Source: Thermomicrobiales bacterium
GTDB taxonomy: Bacteria; Chloroflexota; Chloroflexia; Thermomicrobiales; UBA6265
DNA: 12,800 nt
Direction of reading: 5' to 3'
Assembly (NCBI GenBank): GCA_020847015.1
Contig: JADLCW010000541.1
Span: 1 to 12,800 of the forward strand
In this document: piece after piece, positions 1 through 7,594 of the stretch
Numbering within the stretch: the first letter of the stretch is position 1
Layout: each line of letters opens with the position of its first letter
Made by a program: the position numbers and the translations under genes
The notes under the pieces: model-generated
Databases searched by the model: none
The model's input: the letters and a program-made list of their open reading frames with translations, nothing else
Told to the model about the DNA's origin: nothing

Positions 1-50
1 CCGTTGGCGCCGGGGTCGCCGATCGCCGTGTCGGGCTGGGGTCCCGGCAT
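1..50 (-). CDS. possible N-terminal fragment of a minus-strand protein, cut by the window edge
   Basis: Reading leftwards from an ATG at 50, the frame gives M-P-G-P-Q-P-D-T-A-I-G-D-P-G-A-N and runs off the edge without a stop. Almost every third codon position is G or C, which is how the real genes of this window look. The ribosome site is weak: a GGAG lies about 14 nt upstream, or about 7 nt upstream of an out-of-frame ATG at 57 with worse codon usage. Only 16 codons are visible, so no family can be named. If real, it is divergent from the cupredoxin gene at 158 and shares its roughly 100-bp upstream region, in which I see no clear promoter. Confidence 0.25.
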   Translation of the reverse strand, partial: MPGPQPDTAIGDPGAN

Positions 51-157
51 ATTCCATGCGATCGCTCCACGGAGCACCGACGCCGAGCATTGGCGACCGC
101 GTCGAACAATGGCCGGGCGGACCACGCCCGTTGGGGGAATCCGGAGGGTTGCGTCAG

Positions 158-796
158 ATGTCAAAGCGACTGCGTTCGTTGGTTCCGACTGCCGCTTTCG
201 CGTTGGTCGTTCTCGCCGCGTGCGGCGGCGAACAAGCGAAGCCAACACCAGCGCCAACCGAGGCTCCGGCTGCAAGCGCGCCAACCGAGGCAGCCACCGA
301 AGCGGCCACTGAGGCGGCCACCGAAGCGGCGACCGAAGCGGCCAGCGCAGCGTCTCCGGCGGCGACCGAAGCGACACCCGAGAGTGCGGCGGCCGGCGCG
401 GCGGAAGCGACTCCGGCAGCGGCGGCGGAAGCCAGCCCGGCGGTCGCGGCGACTCCGGTCGGCGCGGCGGAAGCGACCCCGGCGGCGGCGGAAGCCAGCC
501 CGGTGGCCGCGGCAGGCGCGACGGCGCAGGAGTTCACGATCACCTCGCACGACATCTACTTCGATCCGAAGGAGCTGACGATTCCGGCCAACCAGGATGT
601 CGTCATCCATCTGCCCAACGCCGGAGCGGCGCCGCACGACTTCAGCATCGACGCGCTGAACATCGCCGTCGCCCAGGCTCCCGGCGAGACCGATCTGACG
701 ACCACGATCAACGCCGCGCCGGGAACCTACGATTTCTACTGCAACGTGCCCGGGCACAAGGAAGCCGGCATGACCGGCACGCTGACCGTCGAGTAG
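158..796 (+). CDS. cupredoxin-domain lipoprotein (plastocyanin-like type 1 copper protein)
   Basis: The 212-residue product is a predicted membrane-anchored extracellular blue copper protein, likely an electron carrier or copper-binding protein. The start at 158 has GGAGGG nine bases upstream; an in-frame ATG at 56 would add an unlikely 34-residue tail. Residues 1-22 form a lipoprotein signal with lipobox L-A-A-C, the lipidated Cys being C22. Residues about 23-125 are a low-complexity Ala/Glu/Pro/Thr linker with repeats (A-T-E-A and a GAAEATP...EASP block). Residues about 126-212 are the cupredoxin domain with a full type 1 site: H160 (in PHDF), C195 and H200 (CNVPGH) and M205. The linker probably spaces the copper domain from the membrane in a monoderm cell. 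No redox partner is adjacent, so the pathway is not known. A strong hairpin follows the stop. Confidence 0.9.
   Translation: MSKRLRSLVPTAAFALVVLAACGGEQAKPTPAPTEAPAASAPTEAATEAATEAATEAATEAASAASPAATEATPESAAAGAAEATPAAAAEASPAVAATPVGAAEATPAAAEASPVAAAGATAQEFTITSHDIYFDPKELTIPANQDVVIHLPNAGAAPHDFSIDALNIAVAQAPGETDLTTTINAAPGTYDFYCNVPGHKEAGMTGTLTVE
293..340 (+). repeat. four tandem 12-bp units in the lipoprotein linker
   Basis: Four consecutive 12-base units of the form gccaccgaagcg (293-304, 305-316, 317-328, 329-340), differing at one or two bases, encode the A-T-E-A runs of the linker. The period is a multiple of three, so copy changes would keep the frame. Confidence 0.85.
395..503 (+). repeat. imperfect direct repeat in the lipoprotein linker
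   Basis: The block at 395-440 recurs at 461-503 with one codon deleted and few substitutions. Both copies encode G-A-A-E-A-T-P, an Ala run and then E-A-S-P. This looks like an in-frame internal duplication of the linker. Confidence 0.8.
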
Positions 797-837
797 CGAC
801 CGGTTCGCCATCGCCAGACGACGCGGCCGCGTCGCAC

Positions 838-877
838 GCAGACGCCCCGGAGCGTGACCGCGCTTCGGGGCGTCTGC
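838..877 (+). terminator. strong hairpin after the cupredoxin gene, probable terminator without a T-run
   Basis: GCAGACGCCCCG (838-849) pairs perfectly with CGGGGCGTCTGC (866-877). The intervening bases continue the stem (GAGCG with CGCTT, one G-T pair) to about 17 pairs around a 6-base loop. No T-tract follows on either strand. It lies 41 bp after the stop at 796, and a terminator of the high-GC type is the most likely role. Confidence 0.6.
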
Positions 878-982
878 ATAGGTGCGGAGCCAATCGAGCG
901 GCCCGCCGCGTGCGATGATCCCGGCAGAGTGCGACCGCGCATCGGCCGCCGCGAGATTGTGATCCCGAATCAGGAGGCATCC

Positions 983-2464
<1,482 letters not shown>

Positions 2465-2477
2465 CGACCGGGGCCGG

Positions 2478-2978
2478 GTGGTGGTCGCGAGCGAACCCCG
2501 GGCGGAACCGGCGCAGGCGGAGGCGCCCGCGCCGCGGCCGGTCATCGGGCCGGTGCGCTGGGCGGAGTTGCCGGCGGTGGCGCGGTTGCAGGCCCGCGCG
2601 TTCCGTCGCGGATTGGCCTACCGGCTGCCGACGCTGCTGCTGCTGCGCGCCTCGCCGGGCGTGCGCTTTCTGGTGGCGCGCGAGCAGGGGCGGGTCATCG
2701 GCTGCGCGATTGGCGACCGCGCCGGGACCATCGGTCGGGTGGTCAATCTGGCGGTGGATCCGGACGTGCGGCGGCGCGGCGTGGGCACGGCGCTGCTGGC
2801 GGCGGTGGAGGCGGCGCTGCCCGGCGGCGACATGCTGCTGATGGTGGAGGCGCACAACACCGCCGCGCGCGCGCTCTACGAGCACGCCGGCTACCTGCCC
2901 AGCGGGCAGGCTCCGAATTATTACGGGCGCGGCCATCACGGCATCTGGATGCGCAAACCACGACCCCAAGGCGGCTGA
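2478..2978 (+). CDS. GNAT-family N-acetyltransferase
   Basis: The product is a 166-residue acetyl-CoA-dependent N-acetyltransferase with RimI-like layout. The acetyl-CoA motif A is clear: VNLAVDPDVRRRGVGTALL, with the R-R-x-G-x-G/A pyrophosphate loop at about residues 98-104. It is followed by the C-terminal V-E-A-H-N-T-A-A-R-A-L-Y-E-H-A-G-Y segment (about 124-139) that closes the fold. The start is uncertain. I chose GTG at 2478 (GTG at 2481 is equally possible), which leaves a 13-bp gap to the aldolase. The ATG at 2403 would overlap the aldolase by 62 bp and add a tail with no GNAT features. No good ribosome site is visible, which suggests coupling to the upstream gene. The acceptor substrate is unknown. 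Confidence 0.8.
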   Translation: MVVASEPRAEPAQAEAPAPRPVIGPVRWAELPAVARLQARAFRRGLAYRLPTLLLLRASPGVRFLVAREQGRVIGCAIGDRAGTIGRVVNLAVDPDVRRRGVGTALLAAVEAALPGGDMLLMVEAHNTAARALYEHAGYLPSGQAPNYYGRGHHGIWMRKPRPQGG

Positions 2979-3147
2979 CTGCCGGGTGCGGCGAGCGATC
3001 GTGCTCGCGTCCTTCGGCTACGCGCGCACTCCGACCCGGATCGATCCGACCGCACGACGATCGGGCGGCGGATCGGCCCACGGGTTCAGATCGGGAGCGG
3101 AGCCACGGCGGCCATTCCGCACCGAAAGCGGAGCGCTCCCGCCGCGG

Positions 3148-4170
3148 TTACGGCCCCGGCGTGGCGGGCGGAGCGGTTTCCGGCAGCACGTCGGCGCGGT
3201 AGGCGGCGGCGACATCGAGATCGGCCGGGATCAGCTCGCGCTCGACCATCCAGGCGGCGTAATCGGCCCAGCGCGTCGGATCCTGATGCCCGACGGGAAC
3301 GCCGCCCTCGGTCCAGGTCGGGGCGACGAGACGCAACCCCTCCTCCTCCACCTCGCGATCGAGATCGGGGCTGGCCGCAGCGAGCGCATCCAGCGCCGCC
3401 GGCTGGTCGGCGGCGGCGGCGTCGTAGCCGCGCTGCATCGCTCCCAGAAAGGCGCGAATCTCCTCCGGTTCGTCGGCGACGCGCCGCTCGCTGGCCACGA
3501 TGACCAGTTCGTAGTAGCGCGGCACACCCCAATCCTCCACGCGCATCATGTTGACCGGGTAACCCTCCCGCTCGGCGACGATCGGCTCGTGGGTCCAGAA
3601 GGCCCCCATGGCGGCGGCGGCGCGCCCGGAGACGACGGCCGGCACGAGATCGAACCCGACATTGACGAGCGCGATATCAGCCATCGTCACCCCGTCCGCC
3701 TCCAGCATGGTGGTCAGGAACGCCTCCTGGCTGGGGATGCCGGGGTAGGCCACCGTTTTGCCGCGCAGATCGGCCGGGCGTTCGATGCCTGCCGTTTTGA
3801 GCGACATGATGCCCATCAGCGGTTGTTGCACCAGCGCCGCTACGGAGACCACCGGCACGTTCTGCGCCCGCGCCAGCAAGACGTCGGTTTGGTAGGAGAT
3901 GCCGAAGTCGTCGCGCCCGGCGCCGACGGTTTGCAGCACCGTGGAGGGATCGGCGGGGGTGTACAGCTCCGGGTCCAAATCGGCGGCGGCGAAATACCCG
4001 CGCGCTTGGCCGAGGAACAACCCGGCGTGATTGGCGTTCGGGTACCAGTCCAGCGCGACGCTCACATGCGCGGGCGCGGCGCGGGCGGGGACGACCCGGT
4101 GAACCGGAGCGAGCGCGGCCAACGCGGCCACGGCCGCGAACCGACGACGAGACAGACGCATCGCGTTCAC
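3148..4170 (-). CDS. NMT1/THI5-like (ThiY-type) substrate-binding protein for a thiamine pyrimidine precursor
   Basis: The 340-residue product resembles the extracellular binding component of ABC importers for thiamine pyrimidine precursors (HMP or formylaminopyrimidine). The start is GTG at 4170, six bases after GGAGG; the ATG at 4161 is 15 bases away. The N-terminus has a Tat-like signal (L-S-R-R-R-F, then a hydrophobic run to about residue 31) with no lipobox Cys. Hallmarks follow: L-D-W-Y-P-N-A-N-H-A-G (about 40-50), the I-S-Y-Q-T-D-V-L-L-A-R segment, Y-P-G-I-P-S-Q-E and G-A-F-W-T-H-E. There is no cysteine in the whole protein, so it lacks the CCCFC motif of eukaryotic THI5 synthases; import rather than synthesis is expected. 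A TPP riboswitch precedes it, which independently ties it to thiamine. No permease or ATPase gene is adjacent: the next gene downstream is convergent. Confidence 0.88.
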   Translation of the reverse strand: MNAMRLSRRRFAAVAALAALAPVHRVVPARAAPAHVSVALDWYPNANHAGLFLGQARGYFAAADLDPELYTPADPSTVLQTVGAGRDDFGISYQTDVLLARAQNVPVVSVAALVQQPLMGIMSLKTAGIERPADLRGKTVAYPGIPSQEAFLTTMLEADGVTMADIALVNVGFDLVPAVVSGRAAAAMGAFWTHEPIVAEREGYPVNMMRVEDWGVPRYYELVIVASERRVADEPEEIRAFLGAMQRGYDAAAADQPAALDALAAASPDLDREVEEEGLRLVAPTWTEGGVPVGHQDPTRWADYAAWMVERELIPADLDVAAAYRADVLPETAPPATPGP

Positions 4171-4174
4171 ACAA

Positions 4175-4237
4175 AACCTCCGCCGTGCCGGCTGACGCCG
4201 GGCGTGCGCCGCCCGGGGCGGGCGCATGGCGGAGATT
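4175..4237 (-). promoter_or_regulatory. ribosome-site-sequestering helix (riboswitch expression platform)
   Basis: In the minus-strand RNA, AAUCUCCGCC (4237 to 4228) can form ten consecutive pairs (one G-U) with GGCGGAGGUU (4184 to 4175), which is the ribosome binding site of the GTG start at 4170. The 43-nt loop between is GC-rich and can fold on itself. The CUCC part (4234-4231) could also pair with GGGAG at 4324-4320, the 5' flank of the aptamer. The two pairings exclude each other, as in a translational switch. Confidence 0.55.
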
Positions 4238-4324
4238 CGACATTCCTGCGCGGGCATTGTCCCGATCAGGTTCGACGGTCGGCGGCGAGTCGGCCACCCT
4301 CTCAGCCCGGCTCCCCGAGCTCCC
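4231..4324 (-). promoter_or_regulatory. TPP riboswitch (THI element)
   Basis: Read on the minus strand, the conserved thi-box pieces appear in order: CGGGGAGCC (4317-4309), GGCTGAGAGGG (4307-4297), a short variable P3 region, then GAACCTGATC (4274-4265), GGGACAATGCCC (4264-4253) and GCGCAGGAA (4251-4243). These are the P2, CTGAGA, P4/P5 and core elements that bind thiamine pyrophosphate. The outer stem P1 is weak next to the core; the best closing pair is GGGAG/CUCC. The element sits in the 5' leader of the ThiY-like gene. Confidence 0.95.
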
Positions 4325-4353
4325 GTTGCGGCGCTATCCGATTGTCCAGTTGC

Positions 4354-4382
4354 AGGGTAGGGAGCGCGGCGGCGCGCGTCAA
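4354..4382 (-). promoter_or_regulatory. sigma-70-like promoter of the riboswitch transcript
   Basis: On the minus strand, TTGACG (-35, 4382-4377, five of six consensus) is followed by a 17-nt spacer and TACCCT (-10, 4359-4354). The predicted transcription start near 4347 lies just upstream of the aptamer, giving a leader of about 175 nt. Confidence 0.65.
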
Positions 4383-4503
4383 GCCCCTGGGGGGTGGGTT
4401 GCCGCCGGCGATGGCGCGCCGCCCGGGGAAGGAATCGGGCGACGCGCCATCGGGCGGATGCCGGCGGGCCGGGCGCGAACCGTGGATGGCGGTTTCGCCG
4501 CGC

Positions 4504-4527
4504 CGCCGGGCTCGGGCAAGCCCGGCG
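4504..4527. other. 9-bp inverted repeat in the G-rich non-coding region
   Basis: C-GCCGGGCT (4504-4512) pairs perfectly with AGCCCGGC-G (4519-4527) around the loop cgggca. No T-run follows on either strand. It could end or pause minus-strand transcription coming from the gene at 4831-5424, but that is only inferred from position. Confidence 0.5.
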
Positions 4528-4541
4528 ACGGACCCGCGGGG

Positions 4542-4598
4542 CCGTGCGGGGTTTGCGGGGCCGCGCGGGGTTTGCGGGGCCGCGCGGGGTTTGCGGGG
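4542..4598 (+). repeat. three tandem 19-bp repeats carrying six GGGG tracts
   Basis: Copies lie at 4542-4560, 4561-4579 and 4580-4598. The unit is ccgcgcggggtttgcgggg, and the first copy differs by one base. The period is not a multiple of three, so it is not coding. On the plus strand it gives six GGGG tracts separated by loops of 5 or 6 bases, a canonical G-quadruplex pattern, with a matching C-rich strand. It lies in the approximately 450-bp stretch 4383-4830, where I see no credible gene. Confidence 0.85.
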
Positions 4599-4737
4599 CG
4601 CCGGCGCGACCGGTTGCGGGAACGCGGGACATCGGTCGCGCCGGCGTTGGCGCATCGCTCGCGAGCGGGGACCGCGGGCGAGAACGGGGGCCGGTCGCCG
4701 GGGGAAGACGACCGACTCGCGAGCGGGGCGCCGACGC

Positions 4738-4770
4738 GGGGGGCGGCGGCGGGGATGCGGGGATGCGGGG
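4738..4770 (+). other. second G-quadruplex motif in the same non-coding region
   Basis: GGGGGG (4738-4743), a 7-base linker, then GGGG-ATGC-GGGG-ATGC-GGGG (4751-4770) satisfy the four-tract G-quadruplex pattern. It lies about 60 bp downstream of the stop codon of the minus-strand gene that ends at 4831. Confidence 0.6.
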
Positions 4771-4830
4771 CGACTGAGCGGGCGATGGCGCGGGTCGGGA
4801 ACCGGCCGTCGCCGAGGAAGGGTGGTCGGG

Positions 4831-5424
4831 TTAGCTGGCGCGGGCCGGGCGCTCGAACGAGGGTCGGACGATCTCCCGCTGCGCGGCTGCCTGCTGCAGG
4901 TCGTGCGGTTCGGAGACCGGAACCGGCGCGGTCAGCGGAGCGGCGACCGCGGGACGACGGTTGCGCGCCACCAGCAGCACGCCGCCGCCGATCAGCCCGA
5001 GCGCGGCCAGCAGCGCCATCTCGCCGGACGGAGCGAACATCGGCGCGGCCGCTGGTTCGGCATCGACGCGCAGCACGCCGCCCGTCGTCCCATCGATCGT
5101 CATTCGCAACTGGTCGCCGCCAAGCAGGGCGTCCAGCCCGGCGGTCTCGCCGCCGCGGGTGATCTCCACCCGGCCGATCAGCGGGAAGGCCACCGGGGCG
5201 TCGCCGCCGATCTCCTGCACCGCCAGCGCGCCATCGACGACGCCGAGGAATTCGCCGGCCACCGCGACCGGAACCCCGATCGCGGCGGGCGCCGCGCTGG
5301 GCGCGAGCGCGGGAGCCGGAGGAGCCGCGTCGACGGCGGCCGCGGCCAGCGCGACCGCAACGGCCGCGATCGGCGCCAAAGCGCCGGGGAAGCATCTGCT
5401 GAAAAACCGAATCGGCGACTGCAT
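4831..5424 (-). CDS. secreted, membrane-anchored protein of unknown function
   Basis: I do not recognise a named family. The 197-residue product starts at an ATG with GGAGG six bases upstream. Residues 1 to about 34 form a signal sequence (R-F-F-S-R-C-F then an Ala/Val-rich hydrophobic run ending near V-D-A-A). A Pro/Ala-rich spacer follows. Residues about 50-120 look like a small beta-rich domain (alternating hydrophobics: GEFLGVVDGALAVQEIG, then PLIGRVEITRGG and LGGDQLRMTIDG). Residues about 133-153 form one transmembrane segment (EMALLAALGLIGGGVLLVAR) followed by positive N-R-R-P. About 45 polar residues at the C-terminus would be cytoplasmic. The topology is therefore a type I anchored extracellular domain. 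It has its own promoter far upstream (5750-5777) beside a LexA-like box, leaving a leader of about 320 nt. No neighbour suggests a function. Confidence 0.75.
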   Translation of the reverse strand: MQSPIRFFSRCFPGALAPIAAVAVALAAAAVDAAPPAPALAPSAAPAAIGVPVAVAGEFLGVVDGALAVQEIGGDAPVAFPLIGRVEITRGGETAGLDALLGGDQLRMTIDGTTGGVLRVDAEPAAAPMFAPSGEMALLAALGLIGGGVLLVARNRRPAVAAPLTAPVPVSEPHDLQQAAAQREIVRPSFERPARAS

Positions 5425-5510
5425 CGAAGACCTCCGGACCGGGACGTACGGGTGCACACGTTCACGTTCGCGGGGTGGTTCGATCGCGACGCCGACTCGG
5501 GCGGCGATCC

Positions 5511-5544
5511 GGCTCCCGGAACGGTTGCGGCCGTTCCGGGAACC
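5511..5544. other. long inverted repeat in the leader of the membrane protein gene
   Basis: TCCCGGAACGG (5514-5524) pairs perfectly with CCGTTCCGGGA (5531-5541) around TTGCGG. Beyond one C-A mismatch, GG/CC extends it. No T-tract flanks it on either strand. It lies in the 538-bp stretch 5425-5962, which otherwise holds only the promoter and the operator-like sites; I see no credible gene there. If the promoter at 5750-5777 is used, this hairpin is in the transcribed leader. Confidence 0.55.
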
Positions 5545-5749
5545 CGACCGAGGAATCGACAATCCGGCACGGATCGCGATTCCCGGTTGCCCGAGCGCGC
5601 ACGGCCGCCGGGATGCCATCGGCGGCGGCCGAGCGCGGCTCGGTCGCGGAATGCGGGGCGGCGATGCGGGGATCGGGCGCGGCGGCGGAAACGTGTGGAT
5701 CGGCGGTTGGGTCGATCCGGTTCCTGCGGGGTTCGCCTTGCCTAGAACA

Positions 5750-5777
5750 AGTGTACGATATCGTGCCGGTCTGTCAA
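5750..5777 (-). promoter_or_regulatory. sigma-70-like promoter for the membrane protein gene
   Basis: On the minus strand, TTGACA (-35, 5777-5772, perfect consensus) is followed by a 16-nt spacer and TACACT (-10, 5755-5750). The spacer contains the palindrome ACGATATCGT. The local sequence is clearly less GC-rich than its surroundings. Transcription would start near 5743 and run to the ATG at 5424. Confidence 0.65.
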
Positions 5778-5786
5778 GAGCGTTTC

Positions 5787-5800
5787 CGAACGAATGTTCT
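5787..5800. promoter_or_regulatory. LexA (SOS/Cheo) box candidate
   Basis: CGAACGAATGTTCT matches 13 of 14 positions of the Gram-positive LexA consensus CGAACRNRYGTTYC. It lies nine bases upstream of the -35 element of the minus-strand promoter. A weaker, related site (GAAC-AAGT-GTAC, 5745-5756) overlaps the -10 element. Binding is inferred from sequence only. Confidence 0.55.
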
Positions 5801-5962
5801 ACCGCCCCGCCGAGCGACCGGCGCGCTCGTCGGCGCTTGCTTCGCAGTCGCCGTGCCACGCAGTCACGCGCGGCCGAGGACCGCGCGGCATGAGCGGGAC
5901 CGCGCTGGCTCGTTTACCATGCGCCCACCAAACGAACGCGACATCGCTCCGGGAGGCATGGC

Positions 5963-7399
5963 ATGGTTCGGCGGCGCATCGACGCCTCGCACATCGTCGC
6001 ATTCCAGCATGGCGAGCACCGCTATCTGCGCGGTGGGACGATCGTGACCGACGGCAACGAGATCGTGCATGTGGGGCCGAGCTACGACGGCCCGGTCGAC
6101 GAGACGATCGACGCCAGCGGAATGGTCGCGACGCCGGGGTTCGTCAATACCCACGCGCACTTGTACGAATCGCCGCTGGACAAGAGTTTCGTGGAGGACC
6201 TGGGGCGGCGGCAGTTCTACCTGTCGGGGTTGTTCGAATATCTGCCGGTGCGCTCGGCGGCGATGGACGACGAGGCGGCCTACGCCTGTCTCGCCTACTC
6301 CATGGCCGAGCTGCTGCGCACCGGCACCACCACCGTGCTGGAGATCGGCTCCTACGCCGAGGAGGCGGCGCGGCAGGCGGAGCGGTTCGGCCTGCGCCTC
6401 TACATGGGGCTTGGGTATCGCTCCGGGCGCTGGTGCACCGACGATGGCAAGCGGGTCCGCTACGCCTGGGATGAGCAGGCCGGGTTGGACGGGCTGCAGC
6501 GCGCGATCGATTTCATCGAGCGCCATGACGGGACCCAGAACGGCCGGCTGAAGGGATTCCTCAGCCCGGCTCAGGTCGACACCTGCACCGAGGATCTGCT
6601 GCGCCGCTCCCGCGATGCGGCGACCCACCTGGGCGTGCCGCTGGCGCTGCACACCTCGCAATCGGTCAACGAGTTTCTGGAGATGACCCAGCGCCACGGC
6701 AAAACACCGATCGAATGGCTGCGCGACATCGGGTTCCTGGGACCGGATGTCATTCTCGGGCACTGCATCGTGCTGGCTCCCGGAAGCTGGACGAACTGGA
6801 GCGGTGACGACATCGCCATCCTGGCGGACACCGGAACCAACGTCGCCCACTGCGTGTGGGTGTTCGCGCGCCGCGGCATCGCCATGGAGAGTTTCGCCCG
6901 CTATCTGGCGCGCGGGGTGAACATGACCCTGGGCACGGACACCTGCCCGCAGAGCATGATCGAGGGGCTGCGCTACACGGCGGTCGTCGGCAAGATCGTG
7001 GACCGGCAAACGGAGGTCGCCACCGCCGCCGATGTGTTCAACGCCGCCACGCTCGGTGGCGCCCGCGCGCTCGGCCGCGACGATCTGGGGCGGCTCGCGC
7101 CCGGAGCCAAGGCGGACATTTTGCTGTGGGCGGGCGACAGCCTGTTCATGACCCCGCTGCGCGACCCGATTCGCAATCTGGTCTACAGCGCGCAGGCCGA
7201 AGATTTGCACACCGTCATCATCGATGGCGAGGTGCGGCTGCGCGACCGCGCCGTCCCCGGGGTGGACGTGGGCGAGCTGGCGCGCAATCTGCAAGCAGCC
7301 GGCGAGCGGATGTGGGCGAACACGGCGCGCGGCGATTGGGCCGGGCGCACGATCGACGAGTTGGCCCCCCAGACATTCCCCGCTTTCGTCGCCGAGTAG
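5963..7399 (+). CDS. amidohydrolase-superfamily metal-dependent hydrolase (chlorohydrolase/deaminase branch)
   Basis: The 478-residue product resembles the branch containing SAH/MTA deaminases, 8-oxoguanine deaminase and the triazine hydrolases. The start at 5963 has GGGAGG six bases upstream; ATG 5958 is too close. An N-terminal beta cap (about 1-55) leads to P-G-F-V-N-T-H64-A-H66 (metal pair). H230 (LALHTSQS), H267 (LGHCIVL) and D326 (LGTDTCPQ) complete the metal site. The C-terminal G-A-R-A-L-G...G-A-K-A-D-I-L segment and returning beta cap are present, so the gene is full length. Two departures are notable: the usual H-x-x-E of deaminases is H230-T-S-Q233, and the usual H-C-P-x-S-N near residue 296 reads H-C-V-W-V-F. 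Activity may therefore differ from the deaminases it would be annotated as. A possible -10 (TACCAT, 5915-5920) has no matching -35. Confidence 0.87.
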   Translation: MVRRRIDASHIVAFQHGEHRYLRGGTIVTDGNEIVHVGPSYDGPVDETIDASGMVATPGFVNTHAHLYESPLDKSFVEDLGRRQFYLSGLFEYLPVRSAAMDDEAAYACLAYSMAELLRTGTTTVLEIGSYAEEAARQAERFGLRLYMGLGYRSGRWCTDDGKRVRYAWDEQAGLDGLQRAIDFIERHDGTQNGRLKGFLSPAQVDTCTEDLLRRSRDAATHLGVPLALHTSQSVNEFLEMTQRHGKTPIEWLRDIGFLGPDVILGHCIVLAPGSWTNWSGDDIAILADTGTNVAHCVWVFARRGIAMESFARYLARGVNMTLGTDTCPQSMIEGLRYTAVVGKIVDRQTEVATAADVFNAATLGGARALGRDDLGRLAPGAKADILLWAGDSLFMTPLRDPIRNLVYSAQAEDLHTVIIDGEVRLRDRAVPGVDVGELARNLQAAGERMWANTARGDWAGRTIDELAPQTFPAFVAE

Positions 7400-7484
7400 C
7401 CGGGCGAGTTGCTGACGGTGTCCGGTTGCAGGCGCGACCGACGCCAATCGGTATTTTCAGTAGGCGTAATCGGTGGAATGCGCC

Positions 7485-7513
7485 TTGAATGTGCGTCGCC
7501 GGCGCGGTACGGT
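7485..7513 (+). promoter_or_regulatory. sigma-70-like promoter of the Lys-rich cysteine-knot-like gene
   Basis: TTGAAT (-35, 7485-7490), a 17-nt spacer and TACGGT (-10, 7508-7513) lie in the 195-bp gap after the amidohydrolase. The predicted start near 7520 gives a leader of about 75 nt. Confidence 0.45.
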
Positions 7514-7594
7514 GTCACTTGAGATAACGACCGCGATGCGATCGGAAATCCGGGTCGGATGACGACCCCGAAGATCGACCAAAGAGGCGCATGC

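Noticed and set aside
288..350. Tandem repeats as a CRISPR or mobile-element signature
   Set aside because: The units are adjacent, 12 bp, in frame and inside a coding linker; there are no spacers.
2979..3147. Terminator between the convergent GNAT and ThiY-like genes
   Set aside because: Only weak pairings are visible, such as GGGAGCG (3093-3099) with CGCTCCC (3134-3140) around a 34-base loop, and there is no T-run. This is not enough for a call.
4379..5395. Open frame on the minus strand covering the G-rich gap
   Set aside because: It crosses the 19-bp repeats, whose period is not a multiple of three, and gives Arg/Gly-rich sequence. The gap is treated as non-coding.
2986..5745. 919-codon open frame on the plus strand
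   Set aside because: It runs through the ThiY-like gene, the riboswitch, the G-rich repeats and the membrane protein gene. Its translation is low-complexity Arg/Gly sequence with no motif.
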